A DNA stretch of 64,000 nt, taken from Macrobrachium rosenbergii. Lineage: Eukaryota; Arthropoda; Malacostraca; Decapoda; Palaemonidae. The notes below the pieces were generated by a model. It did no database searches, had not been told where the DNA came from, and saw nothing but the letters and a program-made list of their open reading frames with translations. Location of the stretch: contig NC_089744.1 of assembly GCF_040412425.1 (NCBI RefSeq), forward strand, positions 42,747,599 to 42,811,598, in the 5' to 3' direction. Positions 19,888-34,800 of the stretch are shown here, in pieces. Numbering within the stretch: position 1 is the stretch's first letter; each line of letters starts with the position of its first letter. The translations under genes were made by a program, and so were the position numbers.

Positions 19888-22800
19888 GTAAAGAAAATTT
19901 TCTATTAAAGTTTATTATTTTGTTTGTTGATATTTGACTTTGGATACTGCATAGAAGCATTGAGAACATTACATTAATAGAAATCATTTTTACCGGAAGC
20001 AGGTATCTGTTAGGTATTAGTTGCTTTTAAGCACATTGTCTTTTTCATAATAATCTTTGCACTGCAGGAGGAAGTGGTCCTCCGCCAGAGCTCATTAGGA
20101 ATTTAGTCACATCAATAACAAATCAGTTAGGAGTGCACCTTGGTGCCACTCCTTCCAGTTCTTCATCGGCTTCTGCCTCTACTACTTCGGAACCTTCATC
20201 CACTTCTACCAACACCTCTTCATCCACCAGTTCTACTACAAATTCCACTTCAAGCCCAGGTGTCCAGAGAGGGAGACCTGGAAGAAATAGTCAAGCCACT
20301 GGTAACAGGTAATTGTGTACTTTAAATTCTTTTTATTTAATTTACTTTTTTTATTGTGAATATTAAACCTTTTAGAATTCAGTAGTATCATCCATTGGAA
20401 AAAACTTAAGTTAGCCATAAATATTTTGACATTTGAAGAGAGTTGGGGATAGTATATCTCTCCCATATAAGTAAGGACTGTTCTTAGAGTATTGTCATAA
20501 ACTAGTCCCGTATAGGAAATCATGAAAATTTTGCTTTGCTTCCTTAATTCTTTTTTTGTTTGTAATAACTGACAGAAATAGTAGTATTATTACTATTATG
20601 GGAAACAAAATTTATACTCTTCCCAGGGTGCAAAAAGAATTGTAAACCTTCAATATTTTTGTAAGAAAAATAATTACAAAAAGTAGTTCTACTGTATTTC
20701 TGCTAAATTCAGCATTCTGTCATGAAAAACAAGTTTACAGTAGGTGATAAAATAAATCTGTGGGCTGTGAATAACTTTTTGACCCTCCCCCTAATCTCAA
20801 AGGTTTAAAAGAAAGGTAATTAATGTAATGAGAAATTGATATTGCAGTTCATGTTGAATATGTTGAAAGTTTTTCTAAAACTTTTTTTACAAAACTCATT
20901 CATTGTTGTGTATTTTATTTTCTTTTATTTGAAATCATTTTCATACCACTTATCCTTTTTGAACAAAGAAACCAATACATATGCTGATTTCTAGGAGAGA
21001 TACTTACTACAAGCTCATTTAACTAAGAGACAGAAGATGTAAAAGTCAGACTACAGGAGAGGGATGAGGGCAGTCAGATCATATGGTTAATGGGTTTTTA
21101 TAGAAAACATATTTTGCATTATAGAAACATCTGATTCTCATACCCACATTGATCATGTAATTTGGTGAGAGGGTGAAGGAAGCCAAGCTCCTTCGATGGT
21201 CCCCTAGACTAGAAGATCATTGGCCATGAGCTTGAACATATCAAGATCAGAAGTCAGACCCCCATTAAAGTTACTGGAAGGATAGGAGTATGCAGTAAGA
21301 TTCTGGTTATGTGATAGAGTCTATAAGGAAGGATACCAGTGTCTTATCAGTAACGAGGGTGGCATTGATGGGGAACTCACAAATAAAGGACACTACCTGA
21401 AGACCTGCAGAGCCAGTACCTTGGTGCTTAATTCCTTGAGGTCCTGTTTGAAGTTTTTGGAAATTACCATATCTACCACCCTACATGACAGATGCTCAGG
21501 CCTTCACTTAATTCCTTTAGGTCCTGTTTGAAGTTTTTGGAAATTACCATGTCTACCACCCACATGACAAATGCTCAGGTCTTCACTTATTTACTTTTGA
21601 TGAGGCTTCAGTCCCCTAGATTGATGACTTCCCTGTGGCAAATCACTTTGAGTCCATTCTAATTGGCACTCCAGGACAGTTGTGGCAAGCCTGAGAGCTC
21701 AGGTCTTTGTTTACTTTATAACATTATCCAGTGATACTCCTGTCCAGCTCAACTTACCTCACTAGTATTGGAGTATGCTGGCAGATCGTACCTTCTCGGA
21801 CCTCACTACTTCAGTGTTTGACTTTTCAGCAAAGTTGACTCTTTGTATTTTGATATTGAGGCCCCATGCAGCTGCCTTTCCTTTCTGCCTTCTGTGAAAA
21901 TATGCCTTGCTGGCATTATCTGTTAACTCTCTTCGTTAATGTTCTGGCCCTTCTTGATAGATATGGATTTTCTAGTGGCCATGTTATGATGAGGTGTGAC
22001 CTTTATTCACCCTCTCCTGGTGGCCTTTCTCTGCTGCTGTGAGATCAGTTGCCTGGCAATCTTATCCTCATCAGCAGTGGCCTCAAGTAGTGAGGTTCAA
22101 GCCCTGTCTTGTTCTTTGGCTTTGTTCTAGTGGCAGTCTCTCTCTTTTCCTTCATTGCTCAGAGAAAAGACTTAGAATTGAAAACCCTTCCAAGGTTTGT
22201 GTCAGTGCCTGATTTATCTGCTTAGGTGGCAATGGAATATTGGCTGTCTTATGTCCAGTTGGAACTCTTATTTAAGGGCTTACCTGGATATACATAAACC
22301 TGTAAAGCAGAAGTTAAGAATTTATCTGTGGTGTCAGAAGGCCAAACTCTATGTCCAAGATGGCTAAAGTCTATGAACACATGATTGATTCCTGAGTATT
22401 CTACCTTCTTGGAGATAATCCTTATGGCTTCTGTACTATAAACATGTCTTTATTTCCTTTAAAACCACCTCCTAGGGAAGGTTGTCTTGCAGTTCAGGGG
22501 AGTTATAACTATTTTTGCCTCATTTTTTAGCAAATTTTCAATTTGATCATGAGGTGTTAAGTCCTTAATCCTATCGTTGCAGCAGGAACTCTTTCTCTTG
22601 AACCAAATATGATAGTAACCTTGGCTTTCCATGTTATCATTAGTTGTTAGGGCTTAGTAACCATAGCTTTCCATCTTATTGTTAGTTATTAAGGAGCCCG
22701 ATACTGAATTTTAGGAGCATGAAGGTGTACACAAGTGTATAGGAATGCACCTTCACATATGAAAGTAGTAGTTATCTTTATTTTTGGACTGTTGGTTATG

Positions 22801-25800
22801 GGCTTTCGACTCTGGCACAGAAGTCACCAGTACTATGAGATAAAGTCCTTTTTCCCTGTAAGGATCCTCTGACAAGTCTCGCTATGAGGACCTTATGCCC
22901 TGTTGTGGTTCCAACATCTGGCGACAGTACTTGCCAGTGAGGATCACACATCAGGCAGGAATGTTGAGAAGCTTTCTCTCCATTAGAAGGCTTTTAGTTT
23001 GCGTGGCTGAACTCTGTTTCTCTGGCTGCACTAACCCACCATCCTCATTCAATGTGGTAGTCAGCTAACTATAACAGTAGGTAAGATTCATTCCAATTAT
23101 GATAATTTTCATGATAAAATTAATTATTTGAATACTTACTGTTAAAGTGGAAACTCACCCAGCCTCCCCACATCTTAGTGGTGGTCACGAAGAATGTGAC
23201 AGAACATAAACATTCCGGGACCATCTGGTGGGAAACAGATGAATACAAAGACAGTCCTAGGGAATTAGCCAAGCGTATTTAGATTTTTTAAATGCCGATT
23301 GCACCAAACAGTGCAAAGATAAAGCTAACTTTAACAGTAGGTAAATATCCAAATAATTAATTTCATCATGAAAATCATCATTTACTCTACTGTCATTATT
23401 ACCTCTGATTTAAGAATACTGTAAATCCATTGGATGAAACATGAGATGCTAAAAATATGTTGTGATGGTCCCATTGAACTAATTTATGATGGTAGAATTC
23501 CCATAAGGGGTTAGCTCTGTCACTGCACTTGATGCAGTACACTGTAGGCATTACCTAAGGTTCTTTGCAACATCCCTCCAACCCCTAGCTGCAATCCCTT
23601 TCATTTCTTTTACTGTATCTCCATTCATATTCTTTCTCTTCCATCTTACTTTTCCTCCTCTCATAACAATTGGTTCAGCATTATTATTTTCAGTGCTGAA
23701 TGACCATAAAGGTTCCAGCACTTGGCCTGTGGCCTAAATGTTATATTTCCATTAACTATATAATGGTAGAGTGACTGTTTGAATTTCTTTCTTCCACAGT
23801 GGCACAAGCACTACTAATGTCACTCAGACTAGGGTTACACACAGACCTCACGTACATGTAACCCCGCTCAATGTTCCAGGAATGGGTATGAATCAGTTTG
23901 ATCCATTTTTACCTTGCCAGTCACACCACATCATCCGACCTCGTAGAAGACACCATGCACAAGTACAGGTAGGCTTATTCATTCATGGTCAAAAGGGACC
24001 ATTGTTGTCTACTCTTGTTATGCGTCATGTGTTGTATTGCTTGTCCTTGATGCTTTTGTTTTGCATAGTAGATTGCTGTACTAGGAATGTCTCCAATAAA
24101 GACTGTAATTTTTTTATTCTAATGTAATTAATCTTGCCTGAAAAAACTAAGCAGTTCTGAGAATTAAATATTTAGACATATATAAAGTTTCAATAAATAA
24201 GTTGTTTTTGTTCTGTGGTCTAGAAATTGTAATTGTTAAACAGTGTGATATAGATGAATGCTGTTTACTGGTGTTTTAATTTTGACATTTTTTCTCTTTA
24301 AGGTGGCAACCCTATAAGAGTCAAGTATTTTAACCCTTTAGTCAGATTAACTACCTAATAATAATAGTTTACCTTTTAGAATAATTTTTAATCACTGCTA
24401 AAATTCTTTTGTTTCTTACTGCTTGAGTTGTGTAAATCTTTCCCCCTCTCTCTCACAAAACCATTTCAAATAATTACCAAAGACAATGACCATATTCTTG
24501 GGTGGGAGGTCTTCTTCCCTGGTCTTATAATTTTGTAGTTGCATGTCGAGATCACAACAGGATAAGTCATGTGCAAGTTTTGAATTAGAAGAGATGAAAT
24601 GAATGGGCACAGTCCCTAAATTTCAGTATGCCTCTTTTGAACTAGATAGTGAATTGCATACTAGATTGTTTAGAGAGAGAGAGCGAGAGAGAGACCCCCA
24701 CACACCTAGATAAAGTAGTGTGCCCTTGGTCACAGATAAACAAGGCACCCTTTGATGGGGAAAAATTTTTTAAGTATAAACTTTTTGAGAAATCAGACAA
24801 ATTTTGATGCAGTCTTGATCTAGAACTAGATGGAAACTGCATTAATATATTGCCACCAGATTGAATACCTAGGAGCTGTTACCTCTGACACCCTATCATT
24901 ATGTACTCATGTTAACCGAATAATAGAATACTTTTCTCAAAATAAAATCAGTTTCTCATTTAGACCACAGATCCATTAATATAAATAGCCTTATTCCATG
25001 CTGTGACTCTCCTAGTTACATTAACTATGTATATTCTGACAAAGACCCTCCCATGTTCACACTACTGGAGAAGTAATTTAAACTAGTTGCTGACAGTTGC
25101 TCACCAGTATGGTTTCTATACCAATTTTACTGGCCAAAATAAATCAATTTGAAGGCTTACAAGACCTTTCATATTATACAGAATTAAGGCGATGAAGCTA
25201 AGCAGCCCAGCATAAGCATGAATGTTTTGAAATTTGATACAGGTAGAAAATCAAAGGGTTTGCTTCAAAATTTACCAACGTACTTAATAAAACCAGACAT
25301 TTTACCCTTCAATTTTACTACAATCATGGAGTTATTGTTAGGTGCTCAATATCCAATCCAACCTTTTCTTCATGATAAACTAACCAAGATTTCAGAAGCA
25401 TCACCATTTGTTCATGTGGCTTCATATGGGACTGTCTACCCTTGCTGCATCACAACCACAGATCAACCAGTACATCTACTCATGCATGAGTGAAACAATT
25501 TCACAGATATCTTGCTGGCTGAGCAGAGATGTAGTGAAGCAGGGCATTTCAGTGACTCCAGTATTGGGCCTAATTCAAACTCTGTGATCACTTGTACTCA
25601 GTTCCAAAATAACTTCATCTAATAGTATACTGGAACCACATAGGAAAGAGTCTTGACAAGGTCACTCCATGGTTGGAACCAGTCTGTCTGCCAGTCTGTC
25701 ATCATGTAAGTCTTCAATGATCTGGCTACACTTAAGTGTTATAAAGCTAGTCAGAAAATTTTACTCAATTTTAGTGTCAAATTTACCAAGATTACAAAAA

Positions 25801-28726
25801 TAACTAACCTTAATTACGCAGAATATATCTAGGTGCATCAATTTTAAACATTGCTAAGAAAAATCCAACTGCACAGCTATGTCAACTCCTCCATCTCCAT
25901 GATGCCATACTGTGTGCTCTGCTCCTGTTTAGACATACTGCTGTTCATTCCAGGACCACTAAACATTTTCTGCAGCTTTTTGTGTTGTGCCATTTATAAG
26001 TTATCATTGTTTGCAAGTTATTTGCTTTCAGTACCTTTGAATTGGTAACTGTCCAGCATTGCTGCATCATTCATGTGAGTAGCTTTCTGCCCCTTCTGTT
26101 TCCTGTGCTTTTGTACTTTTTATCACTGTTTGTCTCTATGCTGAGTGAAATTTAGTAAAGTGAGCATTTATTAGTTGGTTATGGTTATTTGCAATATGAG
26201 TTTTCTGTTATTTAAACGTACACACAATTGTTGTTTGTGGTTTTATTTAGCAAACTAAAATGGGCTGTTAGAGGGAAATTTTTTAACTTGCATTTCTCTT
26301 ACCAGCCTTAATGTTTACTCAGTATGTTGACTTTCTGTTTTCCTTACCACAGCAACAGTTACCTTTGGTAATCTCCACTCTGTATAGGCTAATTATGATT
26401 TTGTTTATGTGTTTTATTGTTAAGTGAATTTTCTTTGGTATTTGTCTTTTGTTCATTATGCTAGTGTACTTGAAAGGAAGGTAAGTGTTTTAACAGGTTT
26501 TGTTGTCCTTAGAGAAGGAACCTCATTTACGGTGCCCTTCTTGTCTACCTCTAATATCATGACAACCCTTGTCAGCACTGTTTGCCTTGCCTGCCTAACC
26601 CTCAGTGGCCCCTCTGGTGGAGTTGTCTTTACAGGCTACATTAATGCTTCCTCTAATCTCTGGGATCTGCTGTTCCTGCTATTTTATTTTTGTAGTTCCT
26701 GCCAAAACTTGAGAAATTCCAGTACTGAGTGGGTCTCCTCCCTCAGCCTTGGTAAGCATTGTTATGTTGCTCTGTGAGTCTTCATAGTCCCCCATGACTA
26801 CTCCCATGTCTGTCAAGAATTGCACCCTTGATTTCCAGTTAAGGATTCTTGCTTAAAGTCAAGTCATCCATCTACATCATGTGGTCTGAATTCAGGCTCT
26901 TCTTATCTTTCAACTAGTTTTTACTGGCAGCCCATAATCATGAGTTGCATAGACATGCAGTACTATTGTCACTATTGGTCTCCTCATTCCAAGTGTGTTG
27001 CTGCACTGCCTGCTGGTCTTTTCTGCTTGTGCCTGTTTACCTACCTTAAGTTCCTTTGGAAATGTTGAATGGGTGACCCCCAGAAAGAAATTAATTTTGT
27101 CAAGGAGACTTCAAATGATTTACACTTTTTTCAAGGTGACACTACTTTTTGGAGATCCTGAATTGGGTCTGTGACATCTTCAAAATCAAGCATCCAGCTT
27201 GTCTTCTGAAACTCCTCATTTAATGAAGATGAGGCTCCTAGCTGAAAAATTTTTTGAGCTTCCGTTGGCCAAGTGCCTGGATTGCATCCATAAATACATT
27301 ATGTTATGGATGGCTGACTTTGGTTCCAGTTGAAGTTAAGGTAGGGCCTTGAGCTTGGGAAATCATCCTCTTGCAAATCAGTATCTTGCGAGGGTTTGTG
27401 GGATATAGGGCATCTCTTAACAGGCTAAACTCCCTTCACTTGTGATAGAAGCTATTGTCCAGGACACCCTTGCCTCCTTCAGACCTTGCTCCACTATGTG
27501 GACTGCCATGGGGTTAGAAACTGGTGATCATTTTCTTAGTGTCTTCCTCTCTTGAACTGGTAGAGTTTTATGGACTGCTCTTCCTTGTCCAAAGTTATTG
27601 GAAGGATTGAGGCTAATTATTGACCTTAGCCAGCTTAATGAATTTTTTTCAATAGACTCCCCCCCAAGTGGAGGCTTATAGAGTTGTTATACAGATCTCT
27701 TTGAAGGTCAGACCTGAACGATGCATACTTCCAAGCCCCCATGCACCTGCTCTAATGAAGTAACTTTATTTCATCTGGCAGGGCCACATGTTCTAGTCCA
27801 GGACCCTGTGCTTGAGTCTGTGTGCAACCCCTCAGGTCTTCATCAGGATTTTCTTCCTGGTAACTGCTGATTGCATCATGGAGGCAGTCCTTTAGAGTGA
27901 TTGCCAAATTCTGTTGGAGTTCCTCTAGTGCTTCCAGAACCCAATTTACCAGTATTTTCAGATGCCTTGACATTGGGATCAGGAGTTCACTGTCAAAGTC
28001 TGGTACTTGACCCTAGGCTGCTGTACAAAATATTTTCTTACTCATTGTTTATCATTGATACTTTAACTTTAATCCAGTTAAAGTTAATTCACAACATTGA
28101 TACAAATATAAGGTGACATATACCGTACAATAATGTAAATATAAGATGAAAAATACAATTTAGAGTGAAGATGTATAGTTGAAATAATGTTCAGGAAGAC
28201 TACTGATAACCATTCTCCTCCACAGATAAAAGTTGTTTGCTGTTATTTTTTATATTTGTATTGTATTTCATAAGTGTGAATTCATAACATGTCCATAATG
28301 AACTCTTTACATATTTAGAAAACTATTAAACTAACACGAAAGAGATCAATTGTATTTTTAGTATTTCTCTTACTAACCCCATGGTGGACACATAATATGA
28401 GTACTATTCGTGTGGTGGTAGTGGCAGCAGTACCGTTGGCATTTCCATCATTAAAGCTGCTTCTATCATTATTTAGTCTCTGCTGTGTTATACTTTGGTT
28501 TTGGCACTGAAACTGCTTCACTCTTACACTTAGTACTGTGGAACTAACTACCTCAGAGCTGAGGCTAGTCTGCAGTCATAAAAACTCTCTTAAATTGTAC
28601 ACCTTTTTTTATTTTCGTTTCAAAAACAATACAGTGGTATACAGTATATTGATTATTGCATATTATTTTGACAGTTTATCACTTGTAGCATTATTTAGTA
28701 GATCAAAAAGATACATTTTGTTTCAT

Positions 28727-28808
<82 letters not shown>

Positions 28809-31800
28809 AGTATTTAGTATATTTTATTACTGAATCATTCTGTAAAAATATAATGCACAACCATTTTTTTGGACCAAGGTAGCTACCATCTATCTTATTT
28901 AGTGAATTATTTGGATTATATTGGTAATTTGACAATAGAGAACCATAATTTTTTAAGCTAAATTGGATAGGCTAGAATTTAAATCAGTAATGCACTAAAG
29001 GTTCCAGTGTAGTTGTACACAACTTTGTTACTGCTTAGTTGACTAAGTCAACCTGGCATGACTTAGTGCATGAACCAAACAGTTAAACAAAAATCTGGCA
29101 GTGCATTTTGAAATTATGTAAATGTTTTTAGCTTCCTTGTTCCCTTTTCTGCATGTCATATATATCCTTGCTTGTCATCTGCTAAATCATAATGGCAACA
29201 TGCTGAAGTATACTTCTCTATTGTGAAGATTTTATCTTTAGTGGTGTAAAATGTTTGAAATCTAGATGACTTATAACTACTACAGTAAAATGATGTAATT
29301 CAATGTAATAGCTTTGTAAAATGGTTATGTATTTATCGATTTATTAATTTATTAATGTACTTACTATGTAAAACCATCATGCTGAGTTTAATAATTTCTA
29401 TTATTATACCGTTGGTGTTGATATTGTTTTCATGTGAAGCTTTGTGATATAGCTGTAAGTTTTGCCATATTCTCAGATTGCATTGTTGGGTTGTCATGAT
29501 GTTAGCTTTTTGTTTGCATTTCTTATGCAGATTTTCCTGTAGTGTATATTATTGTTTATGATGAAAAATTACAACCTTAATCTATTTTGACATTTATAAT
29601 AGTTCTAACAATGATTGCGGGATCTGCTGTATATAGTCTCTCTTATCTAGAAGATTAAGACATTTATAATAGTTCTTACCTTAATTGTGGCATCTGCTGT
29701 GTATAGAAGATTGAGACATGGGAGTTTTGGATAACTGGAAAATGGATAATTGACATTATTCAAGTAGCCTGAAGGTATATCAGTTTGCTCAGACTGCCAT
29801 GAAATTTCATAACTGCAGTATTATAGGATAAATATTGTGCAAAACCTAATTTTTGTAATCTTAAGTTTAATCATCAGTTTAATCAACGTTTTATAATAAA
29901 TGCAAAAGGTTGATTTTTGTAACTAGGATAGTCTAGGCTTAGTTATAGCCAGTTCACACTTTGGTAGGCTAGCCTAGTTATGTTGTCATAGGCTTTGCTA
30001 ACTTATATTCTGTTTTCTCTTCAAGAATGAAAATGAAGTAAAAAGCCACTAAAAAATGTGTATTGTACTCACAAACATAATTTTGAAATATCTTCCAGTA
30101 TGTTACAGTATGTTGCCTATGGCTCAAAAGCTTCATTTCTCTTCAGGATACAGTGTGAAATAACAAGTTGCTAATAAACACTATGTTGCCATAATAAAAA
30201 TACAAAACAGCTGTGCTGCAAGACTAGGTTAGCCTAATACATATCCAAGAAGGAAGATGAACACTCACAAGCATGCACACATTTTGCAAATTTGTTAGTG
30301 ATTTATATTTATACTGTTCAACATTAGGCAGCATTCCAAATCTTTTTGTACTGCAAGAATATCTGTCGATGAATTTGCATTGAGTAGGCTATCATAATAC
30401 TTTTAGGTAAAGTTAGTGTTTTTGCAAAACATGGTTTGTTAGCAATTAGAAATATTGTTTACCTTCCATTATAATATGAACAAAGTTTATTTACAGTTTC
30501 TTCAGAATAATCTGAAGTGCATAAATGTGTACCATCAGAATGTAAGGCTGTTTCAAATCCAATTTTAAAGTAAATTATTAAAGCCATTTCTTCATTGATC
30601 TTAACTGTAACTTATTCATGCACGGAACAAACCTGGTGTCTTAACATTTGGATAAATTTTCTAGCGCCTGCTGGAACCAGTAAAAACTTCAGTATAATTG
30701 TATATGCAAGGAACTGGTGGCATCTGTCCGCTGTCACGAGTTAGGGGGAACAACCACAGACCCAAGCTGGGACTTGTGACGTATCAGTTTTCTTCTTACC
30801 ACCAGTTCTTGTTTGCCCATGTTTTCTTTCTGTGTTTCAGTGTGAAGGTTTTGTGTGCTTGTGGGGAAGCGTTGTGTCTATCATGGATACCCAAAATCCT
30901 GCTGCTAGCTCTGTCTCTGGTTCCCAAAAACCTCAGAGGTTGTGCCTTGGTGTTGGAGGATTCCCTTGTTCTCGCTTCCTAGCTTCCATGAATATGGATC
31001 CCCATTCAACATGCAGTAGGCACAAAGCAAATGTATGTAATGTCACTAATCCTTGTTCAAAATTTCATTCTTGGTCAGTGGATCAGTGGAAGAGGTTCTC
31101 TGAGAAGGGTCAACACAAGAGGAAGACGAAGACACCATCCTTGTTGGTTGGTGCTATGTCTCCTTCTTCATCTTTTCAGCCTCCTCTTGAGGCTGCCCCT
31201 TCTTTTGAGAGGCTAATTCCAGTTGCTTCACCTTCTGTACTAGATTTTTCCCATACCCCTTCCTGTTCTTCCAATGATTCATCGAGGGAAGTATCGGGAG
31301 GGTTTCCGGAGAATTTTTTGTCAAATTATGCCTCTTCTTTCCCTTTGGAGAGGGGGGGGGATCACCATCTTCGTCCCTTTTTCCAGTCTCTGATGCACAG
31401 AAGATGGCAAGTGTATGGGCATCATTAGGCCTATCAGGAGTACCAACCTTGGATGGCCTGTTGTCTCACTGCCTGGCTTCCCCATACCCAGTGCCATCTA
31501 CTGTGGCTTTACAGCCAGTTACCTCCATGACATCACCTTTGGCTTCGTCAGCCTTAGTAATGTCACAGACCGTTGCTACTATGATGTCCTTTACTGCACC
31601 ATCTAACGGATTTCCTGGTCAAAGCAGTGTTGAAGAGACTGGATTCATTGATAGTAGTCAACTTTACATGACCATGGTTCTCCCATGTTTGTTTGTCCTC
31701 AGAAGGCTATGGTCGTAAGGGATGTTAGTACCTCCTCTGCCTTGGCCATGGGTCGTGACTCTTCAGCTGTGGATGGTGTTGGGACATCTTAGGAACCATA

Positions 31801-34800
31801 CAGACGTACGTGGTTGATAGCGTTTGTCCAGTGGACTCGGATGCACAAGGGCCTCTCTCTAAAAAGAAATGTGAAGCGGTGCCTGTGTCTCCTGTCCGGC
31901 CTATTAATGTTTGGAGGAAGGATGTCAGTGCTCTGATCAAGAGATCCCATGTTGCGGATTCTTCTGATGACGCCCGGGCAGATGTTAACTGCCATGCAGT
32001 GTTTAGGCTGGTAGAGGATGGAGATGGTAGTCATCCATCAGGCCATCGATCAAGGTCACGTTCGCCTAGAGGTGTTCGTGGTTCCTCTTCAGTGAGTCAC
32101 AGCCGAAGGAGGATGCGTAGGCTCGGTCGTAATTCGTCTCCGGAACAGTCGGACGTGAGGAATGTACGTCATTCACGGTTAGGATTGAGGAGCAGATATC
32201 ACGGCCAATGTTCATCTTCCCCAGGCCGGGGGCATGACACTACCAAGCCGGGGGAGGATTCTCGTCCGTCGTGCAACAAGGGTTCTTTGGGTTCCAGAGC
32301 AGATTTTTGGGACCCTCCTGTGGCATCTAACCACCCGAAGTTTAGGGAACAGGAAAATCTCCTGAAAATCCACTCCGGAACCCAAAGAATCCTTGTTTCT
32401 TTCTTCTTATGCAGAGGTTGTAAATCTGATTCGTCAGTTCAATAATCTTTCTAAGGGGACTGAAACTCCTTCCATGATCAGTCCTACAAGTATCGAAGCC
32501 CTTTTAGGCCCTAAGAAGGATGTTAGGACTTCTTTTGAGTTGCCATGCTCCAGTCATGCGGATTCGGTCCTTCGTCATGTGAATTCATTGATCTCGGGTC
32601 AGGATAACTCGTTTACGATTGAACAGATCTTTCAAGTTTTTCCTGTCCCTCTACTTCGCCATAGGAGATATTATACAATACCATTTGTTCCGCTACTGAG
32701 TCGACAGATCAATTCAGACATTGTACATTTACGGCTGGGCCTAACTTTGGATAAGGTAGGACAGTGTCCCTCTCTAACGTATCAAGAAGTGGCTACATTG
32801 GAGTTGACAATGTCTTCAATCTTCCAGATGCTTCTTGGTTGGATTTATGGTCGACAACAGTGACCAAAATTACCTCGTGTGCTGCTGCAGGGAGTTCGGT
32901 GGATGAGACAGCTTTTATCAGATTGCTCCAGTCTGGTTCTAAGGCCATCTCTTACTTAATGAATCTGAGCGCTAATGTGTGGGCCAATATTCTGTTGATG
33001 AGAAGAGAGACAGCACTAGCCAAGGTAGCCCAGTCAGTGGATGTGGACTCTTATTGTCACTTACGAATGGCAATATTTTGGAGTCCCAATTGCTGCTGCT
33101 GAAAGATATGGTGGAGGTGGCCATTGATAGATGTCAGTTTGATAAAAAATATTGGCTAGTACAGCAGGCAGTAAGTAAATCTGCTGGTACTCAACCTAGT
33201 TTTGGGAGACAGACACAACAACCTACACGTAAAAAGGTAGTGAGACCTGCTCCTGAACCTAGACCACCTCAGTCGTCCTCTTCAGCAAAGAAATCCATGC
33301 AACGATGGGCCTTTCAGAGCTGTGCTACAAGAGGGAGGGGTAATACAGTAGAGGCAGAAACAGAGGTACAAGACGATAGAGTGGGCGCCTCTCCCCACTC
33401 ATTGCTACCAGTTGGGGGATGCCTGGCAAGCCATTGGGCTATGTGGCAGAGATATGAGGTGGAGCTGTGGGTAGTAGATGTCCTTCGGGTAGGTTATCTA
33501 CTCCCATTCGACTTCACTCCTCCTCTTTCAGATTGCCCTCTCCTGCACCTCTCTTACAATCCGGGATTGCAAAAACACCTAGTACTACAAGAGGAAGTGA
33601 AGATGATGATGGAGAAGGGAACAGTAGAGCAAGTAGAGCATCCTTCGCCAGGGTTCTACAGCCGAATCTTTCTGGTCCCAAAGGCCAGCAGCGATTGGAG
33701 GGCAGTTATAGATCTGTCAACATTGAACCTGTTCATCAGGAAGATGAAGATCAAAATGGAGACTCTGCGAACAGTCTTAGCAGCAGTCAAGGACAACGAC
33801 TTTATGCTGACGATAGACTTGAAGGATGCATACTGTAGTTCCAAGTACCAATCCATACTTCCTCCCGGAAGTTTCTTCGCTTCAGTTTTGGGGGAGAGGT
33901 GTTCCAGTTCAAGGTGCTTTGCTTCGGTCTGACGACGTCTCCACAGGTGTTCACAAGTGTGTTCACTTTGGTGTCGCCGTGGGCTCGTTCTCAGGGGATC
34001 AGACTTCTTAGATACCTCGATAACTGGCTGATCTTAGCGTGTTCCAGGGAAAAGCTGATTAGGAGAGGGATCGACTGCTTCAGTTTTGCCACAGCTTAGG
34101 CATTGTGGTAAATTTGGAAAAGTCAAATATAATCCCCAGTCAGAGGATTATGTACCTGGGTGGTGATAGACTCAGCAGTGTCGAGAGTTTTCCCGCCAGA
34201 GCAGAGGATCAACAAGTTCAGGATAGTAGCTCTTGCCTTTCTGTCAGAACAAACACAACCACTTCATTTTGTTTAACTTTGTTTGGTTTTATGTACAGCC
34301 CTCCACAGGGATAATTCCCTCTGGTGGGCCCATGTACGTTTTCAAAATAAGGTGGCAGGTTGCTCTGGACCTGTTGACTTCTCTGGAGAAACTGGTTCCT
34401 CACGGCCATCTACATCTGTGGTCGTTACATTGGAGACTGAAGGAATTTTGGTCTCCAGCAAGAGATTCCCCTCACATGCAAGTCCTGTTGTCATCAGAAG
34501 TAAGAAGCGACCTGCTGTGGTGGTTGGACGACAGCAATCTGACAGTGAGGATACCTCTACATTCACCCCCTCCAGAACTTCTACTGTTCTCAGACGCTTC
34601 TTCTGAAGGTTGGGGGGGCTCATCTAGAGGACCTCTTGACCTCCAGAGAGTGGAGTCAGCAGGACAGCAGACTGCACATCAATGTGCTGGAGTTGGAGGC
34701 AGCATTCTTAGCACTTCAGCAGTATCAGGATGGTGGGGCACTCCGTTGTCTTGATGTCAGACAACACAACAATAGTAGCTTATGTGAACAAACAGGGGAG

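Noticed and set aside
24860..25500. Possible LINE remnant (IEYLGAVTS...)
   Set aside because: One short resemblance only, with no other RT motif in order.
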